Positions 37,659 to 52,700 of a stretch of DNA of 64,000 nucleotides are shown in pieces (the first letter of the stretch is position 1; every line of letters starts with the position of its first letter). The DNA comes from Prosapia bicincta (lineage: Eukaryota > Arthropoda > Insecta > Hemiptera > Cercopidae), in contig JBAIZL010000002.1 of NCBI GenBank assembly GCA_036971475.1, forward strand, positions 128,976,033 through 129,040,032, given 5' to 3'. Below the pieces are notes generated by a model. It made no database searches. It saw only the letters and a list, made by a program, of their open reading frames with translations, and had not been told where the DNA came from. The position numbers were made by a program, and so were the translations under genes.

Positions 37659-39235
37659 AGTGGTGTCATTCCAGCTTTCCTAAATTTTTATTCTCTCAGA
37701 ACATGTGATTAATTCGTATTTTAAAATCCTTACCGCAGTGCACAACTTGTGGTTGAAATTTCCATTGAGTTTGAAAAGCAGTTGGTAATCTTTTACTACA
37801 AACTGAACACAGTTTATCTTTTAGTTTTGGATATGGGAAAAGTAAACAAAACTCACTAATATTGGTATTAAAGAACTTTATTTTATTTTTGTTCGAGCAA
37901 ACATTTTTAATATCTGTTGATGAATATAAATGTTATAGTACATGGAACTTTAGATTTAACAAAGTCTAAACCTGTTTCTGAATACTACTCTCTTCAGCTG
38001 CACCATCGTACATCTGAGCTATAAGTTTTTCATCAAAACAGTTCTTATAATTTTAGAAAGTGTGTAGTATGATCATGGACATCTACAAAAGTACTATTTT
38101 TGTATTAATGCACAACCTCTGATAAAATAAAACAATTTTCAAATTGGCTCACATAATAAATTATATATCAGTTGTTTCGCCAGCCTGAAATTAAACAAAA
38201 TCTGAATTATGAAACAAAATCAAATGTTTATTTTGTACTATAAGAGATATATATTTGAAGGTTAAGGAATCTGTTACATGATCATCTAGATTACCTATCC
38301 ATGACAGTAAACTAAGAAGCTACTAAAATTAAATAAAGATTCTGTCTCAGCATGACCCCTTCAAGAAACTTCATGAATACAGCAAACTTAAAACAGTCCA
38401 TTACTCTTCTGAGAATATCTGTTTTTGGATACATGTCCATTACATTTTTAAACTGAAATTATAACGCCTGATTCGTTTTGTGTTGCAAAGCTATGTTTAT
38501 TTATTCAAAAGTTTCATATTTTATTGTATTTTTCAAACTCATTTTTCGCTTGAATGTTCAGTCCCTATAACCAGCTACTGACCTCACATGTTCAATTACA
38601 ACGAAACAGCTTTCCTTTTGCAAGTTAACAGTTAGTCAGCTAATCAAACTTTTCTCTTTTCCTTACAATTGGTTTGGAAAAAAGATAAATATTTTAGCTG
38701 AAGCACTCCTAAAACCTCTTAAGTCTTAATTTTTCCTCAAATTTTAAATTGTAAAACAAGGTTTCTATTGAATTATAGTTATATCAAAGGCAAAAATTTA
38801 ATATAAAGTTAATAATAAATAAAACAATAACGTTATTATTACATTATTAAATACTATTTGATTAAACAACTCACAAAAGTAAAATACTTGACAAGTCAAT
38901 AGTTAACATGTGTGATACATAGCATAGTTAAATATCGACTGCCGTGCTAGCTAAAATGGACCCATTCCTGTATATATTGTGAGACTTAAATTGCTTAGGT
39001 TGGGAGAGCTGAATGACCTGAAAAAAGACAGTGCTACAAATATGTCAGAACTGAACACGTAAACTCTACCACAAAAACAAACCTTCACTTGGATTTGCTA
39101 TTTTTTAATCATCCCAATTATACTTTCTTCTTATTTGTGGGACATGGCCAAATGGGAGAAAATTTTATATATATATAGTTTGTTAGAATATGTTATTTTA
39201 ATGTGTAACCATAATATATATATATATATATTTGG
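37659..39235. other. No gene seen
   Basis: AT-rich, no coding signal. A short (TA)n run at about 39215-39230 precedes the MITE 2 half copy. Confidence 0.4.
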
Positions 39236-39485
39236 CATAAAATTATAACCAAATCTATCCTGACTGGATACTTCATAGGGATATTTTAATATAGGTGTAT
39301 AGTAATGTTTGTAAAATGACAACCAAATCTAGACATATTGTAATGCACTGTAGCTACTGCTATATGCCTACATGCCGTTACAGACTAACAACTAAAATGT
39401 GAAAAAAATTAACTTCACATATTTTCTACAGAAAAAAGTTGATATTCGTGTTCTACACATTAAAATAAGTAATTAAAAAAAAACC
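39236..39485. mobile_element. MITE 2, right-half copy
   Basis: Contains ACCAAATCTATCCTGACTGG, the TATTTTAATATAGGTGTAT core, GTTACAGACTAACA and the right edge (TTGATATTCGTGTTCTACAC, ATTAAAATAAGTAATT). The left half is missing and is replaced by TA-rich sequence. Confidence 0.75.
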
Positions 39486-41249
39486 AACTTCAATATTTAC
39501 CGATTTTTCAATTTTAAATTTTGCTAAGGAATAGCTGGTCAAAGTTAAATTGGCAAATGGGCAAATGGGACAACATATTTTAGTGTAAGAGTAGTGGCTA
39601 TAAAGATGCTTTTTCATCAACATTAGTTTCACTTATTGTTTATCTCATGGTTGATTATATTGTATAGAATATGATAACACAAATTAGACAAGGCTGAAGC
39701 TTGTTCAATTGAATTTATGAAATTTATTGACATCATTAATTTGTATGACATCCGTCAATTGATTTTTGTAGTTTCTTTATTTTTGTCAAACCACACACCT
39801 TAAAATAAAACTTTTAAAATTAAAATTCTAGTTCAACCATTTATCTCCATCTTTTCGTCATGGAAATCTTTCTCAATAATTTTTATTATGTCAAAAACAA
39901 CTAAAACATGTAATGTTTATTAGAAAAATAGATTTTTGTTTGTAGTAGACATTCTGTTGTGCCTTAATCAGGCTATGAGAATTTTCTTTAAAGTTAAAAA
40001 AGTCAGGACAAATTCATTACTTGACTTTAAAACTTTTGATATGTTTTCTGTGGATCGTGCAAATGCTCTTTAGCCATAACTAAGTGTAATATCTCGAATA
40101 ACGTTAAAGTAGAAGATAAAGAGAGTTAATGATCTCAGGGAAATTCAAATAATTTCATATTAATTAGTTTTTAACCATCTAATATTAATAATATATTTTA
40201 CCTAATAATGGATTTATAATAGTTGTGGGTAAATGTTAAAGTTTAATCACAGTTCTCTAATTAAAATTCTGGGTGTTTATTGAATAGCATGTACAGTCAC
40301 ACCTTGAATTGCACTTGATATTTCCTGTTATTTTTAAATTCACAAGGTAAATTGTTTCTTAACCTTGTTGTTTATTGAATATTTGAAAGGCCATATTGTT
40401 TACTTAGTAATTTGTTTATTAATATTAAATTATTATTAAATTGAATGGTTTTACATGAGTAATATAGTGAATATGATATGGACGTACAAGATTTGTCATG
40501 TATAATAATGCTGAGAGAATTGTTTTGCTTTAATGTTTTTCAATTCTATTCTCATATATCATATGTATTAATAGGCATTAAGTAAGGCCTAAAGTTATAC
40601 CGTGTAGATGAATGTATATTGTAATTATTTAAAACAACATTTTAGGTTCTTATTCTTTGCACTTACGTGTTAACTCATTGTGCACAGTAAATGGTTTGTT
40701 TTTATTGTTATTTATGTTTAATTTTGACAATTTTTTATCTGCAATTTCTTTTACTTGAAAATAAAGTTTTATCATAACCTAAAATTTATTTTTAAAATAA
40801 CATTTACTACGAATCATCTGTTTTTATAATGTTGAGTAAAATGTTAGTAATTTTGAGCAACATATTTTTGTATGTGTTTTGATGGTAATGTAGTAGTTTT
40901 TTCTTTAACATAAGTCAAATGTAATAAAGCCTTTTTGCTTTGAAGTACAGTAAGCACTATACAGGCAGTGTATTTAATGTAACACTAAAGTTAAAAAAAA
41001 AATACACTACTTTTTTTTGTTTTAATACAATGTATTTTAACTTTAGATTAGAAAATGAAGCAGTTGCTTTTTGATTCTATTATAGTAGTTAGATTTGTCA
41101 ATCTATTTCAGAAGTTTAATGATTATTTGCAAACTTCTACAAATGATGTTGGGCTGGGTTGGTGATATGAAATAGTAACAGTCAATCAACCATTGTAACT
41201 CATATTGCAGTTAAATTTTCTTTAAGAGCAATGAAGCATTATTAAAAGT
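39486..41249. other. No gene seen
   Basis: AT-rich; nothing supportable on either strand. Confidence 0.4.
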
Positions 41250-41600
41250 ACAGGGAGGTTCAAAAAAGACTTTACAACTTAAAAAACTCTTAAATTTATT
41301 GAAAGAAACTACAGAATTGGTTTTAGTGTTATTTCATAAGAAAACATAATGTGTTTTACCTTAAACTGAAGATGTTCTAAGTTACTTTCTTGGTTACACT
41401 ACACACGTCACTACTGTAGTAAAATCTAGTATCTCTGAGCTGAGGTAGATAAGCCAGCACAACTTATACAATATCAGGCAAAGCTATTTTGGTACATATA
41501 CGAATTCCTTAATAGAAAGATTAAAAATCAAGGGTTTCAAGTCTGAAATCTCGGAGATCAATCAAGTAGTGGAGTGGTGCGCCATATTACATGAAGTAAA
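41250..41600 (+). mobile_element. Possible non-autonomous mariner-like element fragment
   Basis: TACAGGGAGGTTCAAAAAAG followed by ACTTTACAACTTAAAAAACT looks like the start of a Tc1/mariner-like terminal repeat with a TA target. The following sequence (GAGCTGAGGTAGATAAGCC, GGCAAAGCTATTTTGGTAC) has the look of a repeat. I could not find the other end. Confidence 0.35.
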
Positions 41601-43601
41601 CGCTTGGTACTTTATCGTATTCATTGATTTGTAATTTTAAAAAGTATAATAGCATATACAGGTACACTATCCTATTGATGGTTCTCTCGGGGAAAAAGGA
41701 CGCTTAAATGTTTGTCTAGCTCAATGCACAAAACATGTTCACAATATTTAGGGGTGTCACAAACATGTTGTAATGTTTCACTGACCCTATTCCTGGAGCT
41801 ATGTTGGTTACCTTGTTACTTTAGTAAAATTTCGATTTGTCACAAAGATGATGACCAAGAATTGTTTGTTATAATGTATTTGATTTAACATATCCGCACA
41901 TAAGGTCTTAGAGACAATCTCAACTGCCCTTTATTTTTTGTAGAATCGTTAATTTGTACAGTTTCAAAAGCAAACATTTTTTTCCAACATTCACTAAACA
42001 ATTGTCTGTGGGGCCTGCTGCTTGCGAGAAGTATGCCAGATCAATTTCTTAGGGTTGTCGACAAAACATGTCTCACTTACTCAACAATTTGTTATTTATT
42101 TCCTGTTTAGCAAAAAAAATATACCAGGCTATGCAACAAGTCATCAGAGGTACAAAATATATTATAAAAACTCTTGCTAACGCCCCAAAAATTGAAAATT
42201 TTGGAAAATAGAAATTCCCCCCTCCAGCACATGTGAAACGTTACTAATTTACAATGTTGGCTTTATTTTTTTGACATAATAACTTTCAAAGTGCCTCAAA
42301 ATGTAATTAAATTTGCTGCTGGCTCAGAGAAAATACAAATTTCACAAAAAAATCAAATTTAACAAAGGACTATTAGCACTATGGCACCACGTTTTACTCT
42401 GCACACAAACCTAATAAAATTTTATAACTCGCATACACATCTTATTCTTTGGCGATAATAAGTTGCAAAATTATTCTAAAGGTCAAAACAAACACTTACA
42501 AAACTTATTCCTCACACAAAATAGAAAATATTGCATTGAACATTTACAAACTTTTTATTTCTATCGCCACAAACAATAGAACTTACACCACACGTGTTGA
42601 ATTATGTGTAAAGTTGACTTTTTTCAAATTTCTAATATTTTGCGAGTCATCAGCAAGTTTAATTACATTTCGAGGCATTACGATTCGAGTTACTACATCA
42701 AAGAAATAAAGCCAAAATGTTGAAAAGTTTTTATAATTTGTTTCCCATACCTAATGACTTCCTGCATCACCTGGTATACATTTTTTTACAAAAATTGAAC
42801 ACATCTGAACAGGAAATAAATACTAACAACTTTGTCAGATTTGCTTAAACCTGAAGGTATCTTCTGTCTTATAGAGCACCCTGTTCCTCCAAAACAGTTA
42901 TGCCATTCATTAATGTTTCACCTACTAGAAAGTTCTTTATCTTACTTCGTACATAAATTACTTTGAATTTTTGTCACTGACTTTGAGTCTATAAAACAAA
43001 TACTTTGATAGGAAATTTGAAATAAGAGACAAGAGGCATCTTTATCTCAACTACCATTTAGTACTAGTGAACTATTCAAAACTGTTTCCCTACAAAATAA
43101 CACCAAAACCAGCTCTGTAGGCTCTTTAAAAACATTTATATGAATTGTCTAAATTATATAGCCCTTTTAAAATAACCCTGTCTATGAATTAGTCTAATCT
43201 TCTTAAAAGTCTACCTATTTTTTTAAAAAAATTTTGGTACCCCCTAATAAGTTTATTTCCTATATAATAAAACTATTGGATTTATGGTTGAAAATGTTGA
43301 CCATTTATATTTTACCTTAAAATTTTTACAAATAGGAATTTTAATCATCTGTAGAGGTTTAAAATATGTAAACAAATTATAAGTAATATGAATAACAGAA
43401 TACCTTTCATATAAACTTGAAAATTCCTTGAAAAATATACCCATAAAAAAGTCATAAACTGTGACAAAGACCTAGTACAATACAAACTAGACTTTGGATT
43501 TTCCATTCTCATGATCGTACCTCTCAAATTCTGAGCAATGATACTTGTAAATTCTAGCCTTATTGTGCATAATTGTTACTTAAACAAAATATTTGTTTCA
43601 G
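41601..43601. other. Upstream region of lingerer; no gene seen
   Basis: Would hold promoter and non-coding first exon(s) of the lingerer gene if these are close, but no TATA box or initiator can be singled out in this AT-rich DNA. The part around 42180-42330 resembles the inside of MITE 1 (AATTTTGGAAA, CAAAGTGCCTCAAAA). Frames at 42449-42709 and 43253-43527 have no features. Confidence 0.35.
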
Positions 43602-43639
43602 AGGTAACATTGTAAATAGTGTAACATAGTGTGTGAAAA

Positions 43640-43765
43640 ATGAGTACAGCCACTCGTACCGCCCAGCGGGGTGCGAAGAACACAAAAACAGAAACTCCTT
43701 TACCTAATAAACCACAGAAGCCTGAACCAAAAATAGAACCTCCAAAAGTACTTGAAAAAGTTCAG
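43640..43765 (+). CDS. lig: lig coding exon 1
   Basis: Codes residues 1-42 (MSTATRTAQRGAKN... to ...VLEKVQ). The exon itself probably starts at 43602, after the acceptor TTTGTTTCAG, giving 38 bases of 5' untranslated sequence; earlier non-coding exon(s) are expected upstream. The donor is CAG|GTTAGT. It ends in phase 0. Lys/Pro-rich and probably disordered. Confidence 0.9.
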
Positions 43766-46700
43766 GTTAGTATAAAAATTTATTTCCTTGCAGTGTTTTC
43801 TAAGTTGTTTTCCATATTTAATTAATTTGTTTTCAAATTGAGGCACAATAAAAATTGAAACAGGAAACAAATCAACGAAAAATTGTCAATAACACAGTAC
43901 TTTTTGGCATTTTAACTCGTTTACTGATCATAAATTCTTTGTCCATGTGTTATAATAGTGTTACAATAAAATTCAATATTACTATAGCCCATTAGCAAAC
44001 TTGGACAAAACATTTCCATCGTATTGCCATTCCTTGACGGAACTCATCCGTCCAGTGTAGCTCCTAGTAGTTTTGCATTTTTTTGTTGTATCATAGCTTT
44101 TGTAAGGAAGATTATTGTTACTAGTAGAATCAGCAATATTTGTTCTATAAATATTTTGTTTTGTAAGTTGGCTAAACCTTTTTGGAAATACGAATATAAT
44201 ATGTAAACTCTGCATGAAGTTTTGAGGTTTGGTATAAACAATATCCATCTAGGTTCGAGATAACTATTGAATAAATGATAAGCAGGTTGAATATGGAGTC
44301 AAAAGTTTATTTATTTAGTGCAACGTTTTGTCAACTAATTTGTTGTCCTCATCAAGCCTGAAAACATTTTACATTACATTATAAATGTGCCATCTGAAAT
44401 ACAAAATTATAATAGTAGTTTTATGAAGAATACATTTCAATTATATAAGTCCTGATAGTTTCAAGATAATATAATGATAAACAAGAAAGTTATAGTCGTT
44501 TTAATAAAAGTCTTTAAAAGTGCCAAATTAATAGAAATTCTCAGGCTACACCAGGCTCTAAAAACTGCAATGCCAATGGGTTAATTATTTACAATATATT
44601 TGATTACATCTTAGTTCAAAATCATAATTGAATATTAAACACTTTATAAAAAGAAATCAAAGAATCAGAAGTGAATATACTATAAAATCATTTAAGAATA
44701 AACTTTCACTACAAACACTTTAAATATGTTACTCTTGCTTTTATATTTATTGAGGACGGCCGTTTCGGGAGATGTGTCCCATTGTCAACTCATACCGTAA
44801 CTGACTCAGACCGTAACAGTTGACAATGAGACACATCTCCCGAAACTGTGATCCTCAACAATTATAAAAGTAAATGCTACCATAGGCAAGTGATGCATAT
44901 TTAACAAATGTTTAAAATTGAAAACTAGTAACTCAATTGTAGATGGAATCAAATAATAAAAATAAATTTTCATTTTCTATCGAGAAAATAGGTAGTTTTA
45001 TTTTTTTAAATTTATATAGTATCAACTATATTTTGTCACGTCTTTCACATTTAATACATATAGTACACTTTAGTTATATTTTGAAATAATGTTTCATCCA
45101 TACCAATGCCTTTCAATGTTAAATAAATAAATTGATAGTTTTTCTTCATCTTCTTCCAAATCTTTATTGATGATTTAAACAACAAATATAAACAAATCTA
45201 GGTCTAGAAGGTTGGAGTAAATATAACAGCTCACTTGAGCTGAGTCAAACCTTAATCTCTGAGTATTGACTTTTTAATTTTTGTTTTCCGCATTCAGATT
45301 TAGTCCAACAAATTTGTGATTACAACACATTTCAGGTTTGTGGGCAGGGCGTCGGCTGATAGGTATTGTACATTTCTACCTCTTTTATATTTGCTATAGG
45401 ATTGTGTGCACTGTATTAGATCTTTATGGGGATACTGCATTTCAGTAACTTGAACCTAGATACTAGAAAGTTGTTTTAAAAATATTTTAATTATTTTTAT
45501 TGTTTCAAGTTTAGGATTCATCAATGGCTATTTTTCATGTTTTCATTGTTGTGTATTCTGTAACATTGTTTTAATAACTGAATTTTTATAATATAAGTTT
45601 CATAATATAAGTATTTGTTATAATAATACGTTTATTTAGCATTTGTTTGACAGATTATTGATTATTACAATATCTCCTGTTTTACTTTCTCAAAATTTTG
45701 TATTGATTTTATATACGTGTTATGAAAGTTTGTCTACTTTCTCCTGTAATATTAATAACAATTTGAAAATGATAAAGTATACTCACTTGTAAGGTAGCAC
45801 ACAATTGATTGATTTAAAAACAATATTAGCTTTATGAAAAACATTGGTTTTGTTAGTGCATGTTGCATCAACAACCACCACTAAGAAATTGTAGGCATTG
45901 CGGTTGTTTAGAAAACTGCTGTAAGTAATTTTTTTTAAACCCTTAAGTGAATAATCTGGTTAATATGACAAATAAAGTAATATTTACAACGGCCTTTTGG
46001 CCCTGTCAAATAAACATTATTGTATTATAAATACTATACCTCATATTATATTACTCAGCGCTACATATTAAACCTCAATATATGTACTTTGCTACTCAAT
46101 CCACAGAATGCAGTCAACAAGATTTTCCTTCATTGTATCACTGGGGCTGTAATTGATTTTTTAATTCCCAACCCCAGACATGCCGCTTGAATCCTTGGAA
46201 GATTATTTGTCGTCTTCACTATCACCATTCAGACGTGATAAAAATAGCTGTGATGTTATTAATAGATGCTCCTTTGCAATATACTCATCTTCTGTCTTTC
46301 TAATGTGCTTACATCTTGCCTTCCAATCTTCTGAAGTTATTGAAGAAAATTTTTCATCATATACTGGTTACACATTTTATATTTTAAATGTAGTGTTGTG
46401 CAAAAGCAACTTTATTCCTTACAAAGTCGAAACTTTTATGTGTGAAATATTAATTGGCTGTCTATTACAAACACTGTCATAAAAACAATTAAATAATAAA
46501 AAAAATAATCTGAACTCACTATAACTTTCCCTATATACTAACGCACTCTACAATAGGGGAATGATCTTTTTTCACGCAGTTTAAAATTGTCAACTGTTTA
46601 AAAATGTGTCATAGTTGATAGAGTAAGCTGGCCTAAGGTCTAAAACTCTGTGAGTCAGCGAACATACATGTCTGTGTAACTGTCTTTTGCTTCATCTAAC

Positions 46701-49700
46701 CTCCACCTGCCTATTTTCGTCATTCGAAGTCGTGGATCAGCTTACAAGGGACCTGCTATATAGCAAAACAAACTGGAATTATAACAAGATTGTGTTAATC
46801 CCTTATAATTGTTCTAACTTTAGACACTTTCTGTAACATTTCAGAATGATGTCATTTAAAAGACTATAAATATAACTTATATAATTTAGGGGTAATTTAG
46901 TGAATAAAAAATAACACATTTCTTCAATAAGAAAGAAAAATGGTTCACTTTGAAGCGTTAACTCATTTAGAACTACTAAAATAGAACAGGTAGTTTTTAT
47001 TTAAAATGTGATTTAACAATTTGATGTTAATCATGTGGGAAAACTACATGTTTAACACGTTCACAACCGTCTTAGCGCTACAACGTAGCATATATGCAGT
47101 GTTTGGTTTCTCTCGACACACTGGCAGTAAAAATTTAATCTTTCCACACAGACCGCGTTAATGTGGGTCCAACCTTAATTACAGACCAAAAGTATAATGT
47201 TGTTGTAATATGTTATACTACATAAAAACACTACAAGTATGTTTGTTGAATGTATATTTTTGTTTTTGTTGTTTTTAGTGTTTTTGTTGTTTTTAGTGTT
47301 TTTTGGGACAAACACTGTTTTATAGCATGAAGACAGACAAGACCGAGCATCCCACTGAGAGCCACCACAAAGACTTACATAAACAAACATCCAACTAGCT
47401 TGTCTTGGCTAGTCATGCTAAACAAAACGCTTATGTATCGAAAAAATACAGACAACAAATATTATTGTAACAGAGACAAAATATGATTACATTTGATTTC
47501 TAAACAGAGTACAAAACATATACATATGCACCAATCACTTTTGACATGTTTACATCTTTTGTGATAAATGTCATTTAGAGTAAACTTCGTATAAGTGATC
47601 ATGCCAAACAAAAACTGTCTATTGACCTTGATAACTGAGAGACCAAAGGCCCCACATTAACATCAGACATGTCTACAGACAGATACAAAAAATAAACCAC
47701 TGATTTATTGGAGGAATAAAAGTAACAAGCAAACGGGTTCCCAAATATGGGTCCATTTCAACTACCCCAAGTGGCACATTTGTGAGTGAGTTGGTTGGTC
47801 TATACCAATGAGTAGTAATGCCTCTAGGGTCTTGAGAATTGAATTGATAGGTTTAAGACTTTTCAATTACTTCCATGTTACTACGTAAGATAGTTTTTAC
47901 AGTTGATTTTCAGTATTAAATGTTAGTTATGTTGATATAAGTAAGGCGTCTTTAAATCAATAATTTTTGAATTCACACTATGAATGTTTGTTAAAATTTC
48001 AGCCAACAGCAGAACAGATGCGTATTGCAGAGATTATGGACACAAAACATGAAGACCCAGCAATCAATGACAAAATCAAACAGGTGCGTTTTAATTGTTG
48101 GATTATGTTAACTTTTACTCTATTATGAAAAAAATGCACATATTATATTGTACTATTATATAAAAAAAATTACAAAAACAAACTTGTTTTTAACACTTTT
48201 TAAGTTATTTATAATACACATCTACCCTTAGCACTCTGCATATGATATGGACTGTTTGCAGCTAGCGTGGAATTAGTGTGTAATAAAAAATATTATTGCT
48301 TTGTTCAAAGCTCTATTTAAATTTATATACTCTTATAAAAAGATGGTAATGAAAGGCGGTAATGAAAAAAACTAATAAATTGTTTTTCAATGGTTTTTTT
48401 ACAGCCTATAAATATTCTAAACGTTTTTAGGACATGATAAATTTGAAAGCATCTGTCTTGGTGTAAAATGGAGTTAGACACACAAGTTTTGCAATTGTAA
48501 CAACAGTGTAAAAAAATACAAATTCGACAGGTGATAGAACGCTCTATAGAAAAACAAAATTACAGCATGCTTGGTCAGTAGGGTTTCTAAGAAAAATTCA
48601 TGTCAAAGGTACAATTAGAGACTCTGTAAACACTGCCCTTTGCTATGATAACGAATTGCGGACAAATAGTAAGTGGCTGTATATAATAAAAGCTATATAG
48701 ACGTTAGTTTTATACCATGCCGACATCATTCAGCTTACTATTTGATTTTTTTAAAACTTGTAATATAAGATATTGCATTATAGGCTTTGTTGAAAATTGG
48801 ACTTGTCAAAATACAGTTGAGCGTCGAAAATCCCGATCATTTGGGACCGGGACTCTCCGGACTATTGATTTATCCAGATTTTCAAACGATCTTTAAACTA
48901 CTGCGTATTATTGATATTTCATTAAATATAATAGATTTTAAAGTTTTGAGTATCGTGTACGTTTAAATTAAACCAGGAATTATTACAAAATAGACATCAG
49001 AGGGCTTGAAAATACAAAAGTATTTAGTGAAAGAACGTATAATGTACATACCAATACATGCATAAAAAGCCAAAAAACATCGGGAGAAAAACTTATCGAG
49101 AGAAAAAGTTCTTTATTGTTTATTTGATCAAAAGTAAAAAATTGTAAAAATTTCCATTACAGATGAACGAATATTGAAAGAAAATTGTATGAAACATTAT
49201 AACAATATCAAAATGTGAATGCTCCTCTGGATGCCAGGTCTGTTTTTCTCGCATGCATTCACACTCACCCTTACGAGCGCAGAGGATTAGGACAGAACCA
49301 AGTACGGCCGTATTTCCACTCCATTGGTCATTTAATGTTATCTTCTAACCAAACTCTAACTTTTGAAGTTGTAATTTTAACTAAAAATAGTTAGTAATTG
49401 ATTCTGCTTAAAATTACAAGAAAAATTACACCAAACTACCCATGATTTGAGTAGTTATTAGTCACTTTAACATATTAAGTACAGTGTTTTCCTTTTGCGT
49501 ATTTTTTGTGCTTTTATTTCACATTATCCCCTCATGAACAGTAACAATAAATTGTACATTGTTGGCTATCAATTTTCTCGTAATAATGTGCAGAATTAAC
49601 CTATGCTAAACTTTCTAAGGTGTGTTATGAAATTTAAAAACTTTAAAGTTTGATCAAGGAAGCACCATTAGGTGAATATAAACAGAACTCTGGAAGGAAT

Positions 49701-52700
49701 ACGGTTTGTCCTAATCCTTTGCCTTTGTGTGAATGAGACTACGGCGTTCAGACACTCGAATTTTGCTATTACTATAGGTAATGATTAAGTTTAATAATAA
49801 ATTGTATTATATATCTGATTGGTTACAATAAGCGTTATTGGTTACAATAAGTGTTATTGGTTAGCGTGCAGAACATACACATCTAAAGATTTAATTCTTG
49901 ATTAAATATACTGTATTTAGTTATGACGCATTTCTTTGTAATTGTACCTTCTTTGCGTTTATAATTAAAGATGACAGTTAGTTTAGGTATGTATTGTAGT
50001 GACACCGAGCTCTGCTTCCTTCACTACGAGTACCATGCATGCTGAAACCATGACCCGGATTTTTGACATCCGGATACTGATGCTCTACTGTATATTGTAA
50101 TGCGTGATAAGGCTTAATATATATTGAAGTTATTTTAGATATTCTTATTTGTATGTTGTTCATATTTACAAAAAATATCAAATATAATAATATTATTATT
50201 AATTTTTGTGCAGGTTATGGACTTGACACAGAAAACAGAAGATGAAGTTATCACGGCATTGTTTGATTGTGACAACGATACAAATAGGGCTGTCAATTAT
50301 TTACTGGAAGGAAACTTGGTTGGTATTATTATAATCAAATATGTTTTATTTATAGAATCCTAGATGATTAGAGTTTAAAAATAAATTTAATTTTAAACTC
50401 TTGCAACTCTAATAGCATTTTTTTTATAAAACAATCTGGATTTTGTGTTTGTGGAGTTGCATTAACATTGACAAATTTTTAATTTTCGAAGGCATATTAT
50501 AGTTAAAAGGAATGTAATCTCAGGGCTAAAGGTTTGTGGGTATCTAGTACTGAATTTGAAAAAAATCAATTCTTAGTTACTTTGTTTCATGCTAAAATTT
50601 TAAAAAAGTTTAAAAAATTTAAAATGTCAACATCTGTTGTATTTTTTGAAGGGTCAACAAATTCCATATCAACTTAATACAGTTAAAATGAAAATATACC
50701 TGTTTACCTTACCAGCTTTTATACTGGTATACTCCATATAGAGTAAGAAAAATACCAAATTTCAATTTGATATCTCAACTGATTTCAAAATTATGCCTCA
50801 TTAAAATTTTCAAAAACTAGAAATCAACTTGTTTGCGAAACGTTAACCTGCTCTAGTACTTCTCAGAATCAAGCTAGGAAGATAAGAATGGTGACATTGT
50901 TCAGCATTCTTCAAGGCCTTTCCAAAAATATAAAGTACTGCAACAGTTGTGATAAAAATATATATTTACCAATTTCAAAGTAAAAAATTCTATTTTGAAT
51001 TTTTTAAATGCACTTCTTTAAAAATTTGGACAAATTCCCAACAATCCTCTTATTGTGGTTAATTGATAATATAATTATCATAATGAGTTCTTACAAAAAA
51101 TGCATTGAAAATATTATTACATTTAAATCATTCTTTATACTATTTGGATATTGTTTGTAGAGATTTTTATCTGGAGTCAGAAAACATTTGTCCGGACAAC
51201 AATTATCCAATGAAGATAAATTGAAATGGCAAGTTGATAACTGGCTCCAAAATTCACTGTTAGAGTTTTATAACATGAAAGTAAACAGCTGTTGCCTTTG
51301 TTAAATGTATGGAAGAACTTTTAAAAATGAAGTAAAATAATAAGTAACTGTACATAAAACGAAATAAGTAATAATTCAAATATTGTGCTTTTTCTTGACA
51401 AGCGAAACTATTTTGGGATACCCCTTGTCCTATTATCGCTTCCTAAATTTCACGTACTCTTGCCTACTCTTCGTAGTACAAGAAGTTGTAATGGACACCT
51501 ATTTATCGCCCTGAAATAGAGTATGCCTACATTTTCCAAATTATGCGTTTGTGTTGACATGCTTTTCCCTTACTAGAGATTTTTTTCTATTTATCCTAAC
51601 CCTTTTTGTTGTCAAATATTTTCCTCTAATTTTTAGGCAATAATAATCATTGTGACTGACAGGCCTAAAACCTTAAAAAAAAGTTCTTTCTGTAAATTCA
51701 TAGGAGATAAGTGATTGATCCTCTTATAAGACATGAAAAATCCTACTTCGTGCTATCTACATTTGGCGTAGATTTATCACTGATGAAGGCAATAAGAAAT
51801 GATTGAAAAATTTGTATTGTTAGAAATTGTGTACCCGGGTTGTAATTCATGTATTTGTCTTACAGATTTCATTTATCCATATTAAATTTCTCCTATCACT
51901 CATGACTTGAGCTGAAAAAGCGGCAGAGTGCACTTTTTGTCTAAATTTGTTTCTTTCTATTAACAAGTTTATTTTTATTTCTTCTTTTAGAAAGCTTTTA
52001 TTACCCATTGCATTGCTTTTAAGATCTTTGTTACAGTCTATATATACTCTTCATCCTCTCAGGGCCTTTTACATCTCAAACGTTTTTTACAAACTATCAA
52101 GTGCTTTCTTAGAGTCAAATAATCATATATAGTGGCTAATTAACTATAGCATATAATGTTTTCCATTCATATAATATTTCTCCCACAACTTTATAAACAA
52201 TCAGGTTTCAACAAATCTTAGCTTTAACACGTTCGCTACCGTAATGTTAACAAAATAACTATTAGTATAGACCAGCCGGCTCTCGTCATGGACCGACATC
52301 TCACATATGCACAGCCCTGGGTAGTTGAAATGGGCCTATGGCGCATATTTGCGACACTGTTTGCTTGTTACTTTTATTCCTCTGACAAATCAGTGGTTTA
52401 CTTTAACGGTTTGATATATTCGTATCAGGTGATAGACACGTCTGACGTTAATGTGGGACATTTGGTTTCTCAGTTCAAGGTCAATGACGTCAAAATACTC
52501 CTGACATATTGTTTATGTTTGTTCCTTCGTGCACAATCTATTCCATTAGAATCACAAAGAATGTACTCTAAATGGCATTTATCAACACAGGATGTAAACC
52601 TGTCACAAGTGTGAGTGCGTTTGTAAATATTCTGTTGGCCTACTGTATATGGAACACAAATTTAAACATATTTTGCCTCTGATACATTATTGTTTATAAT

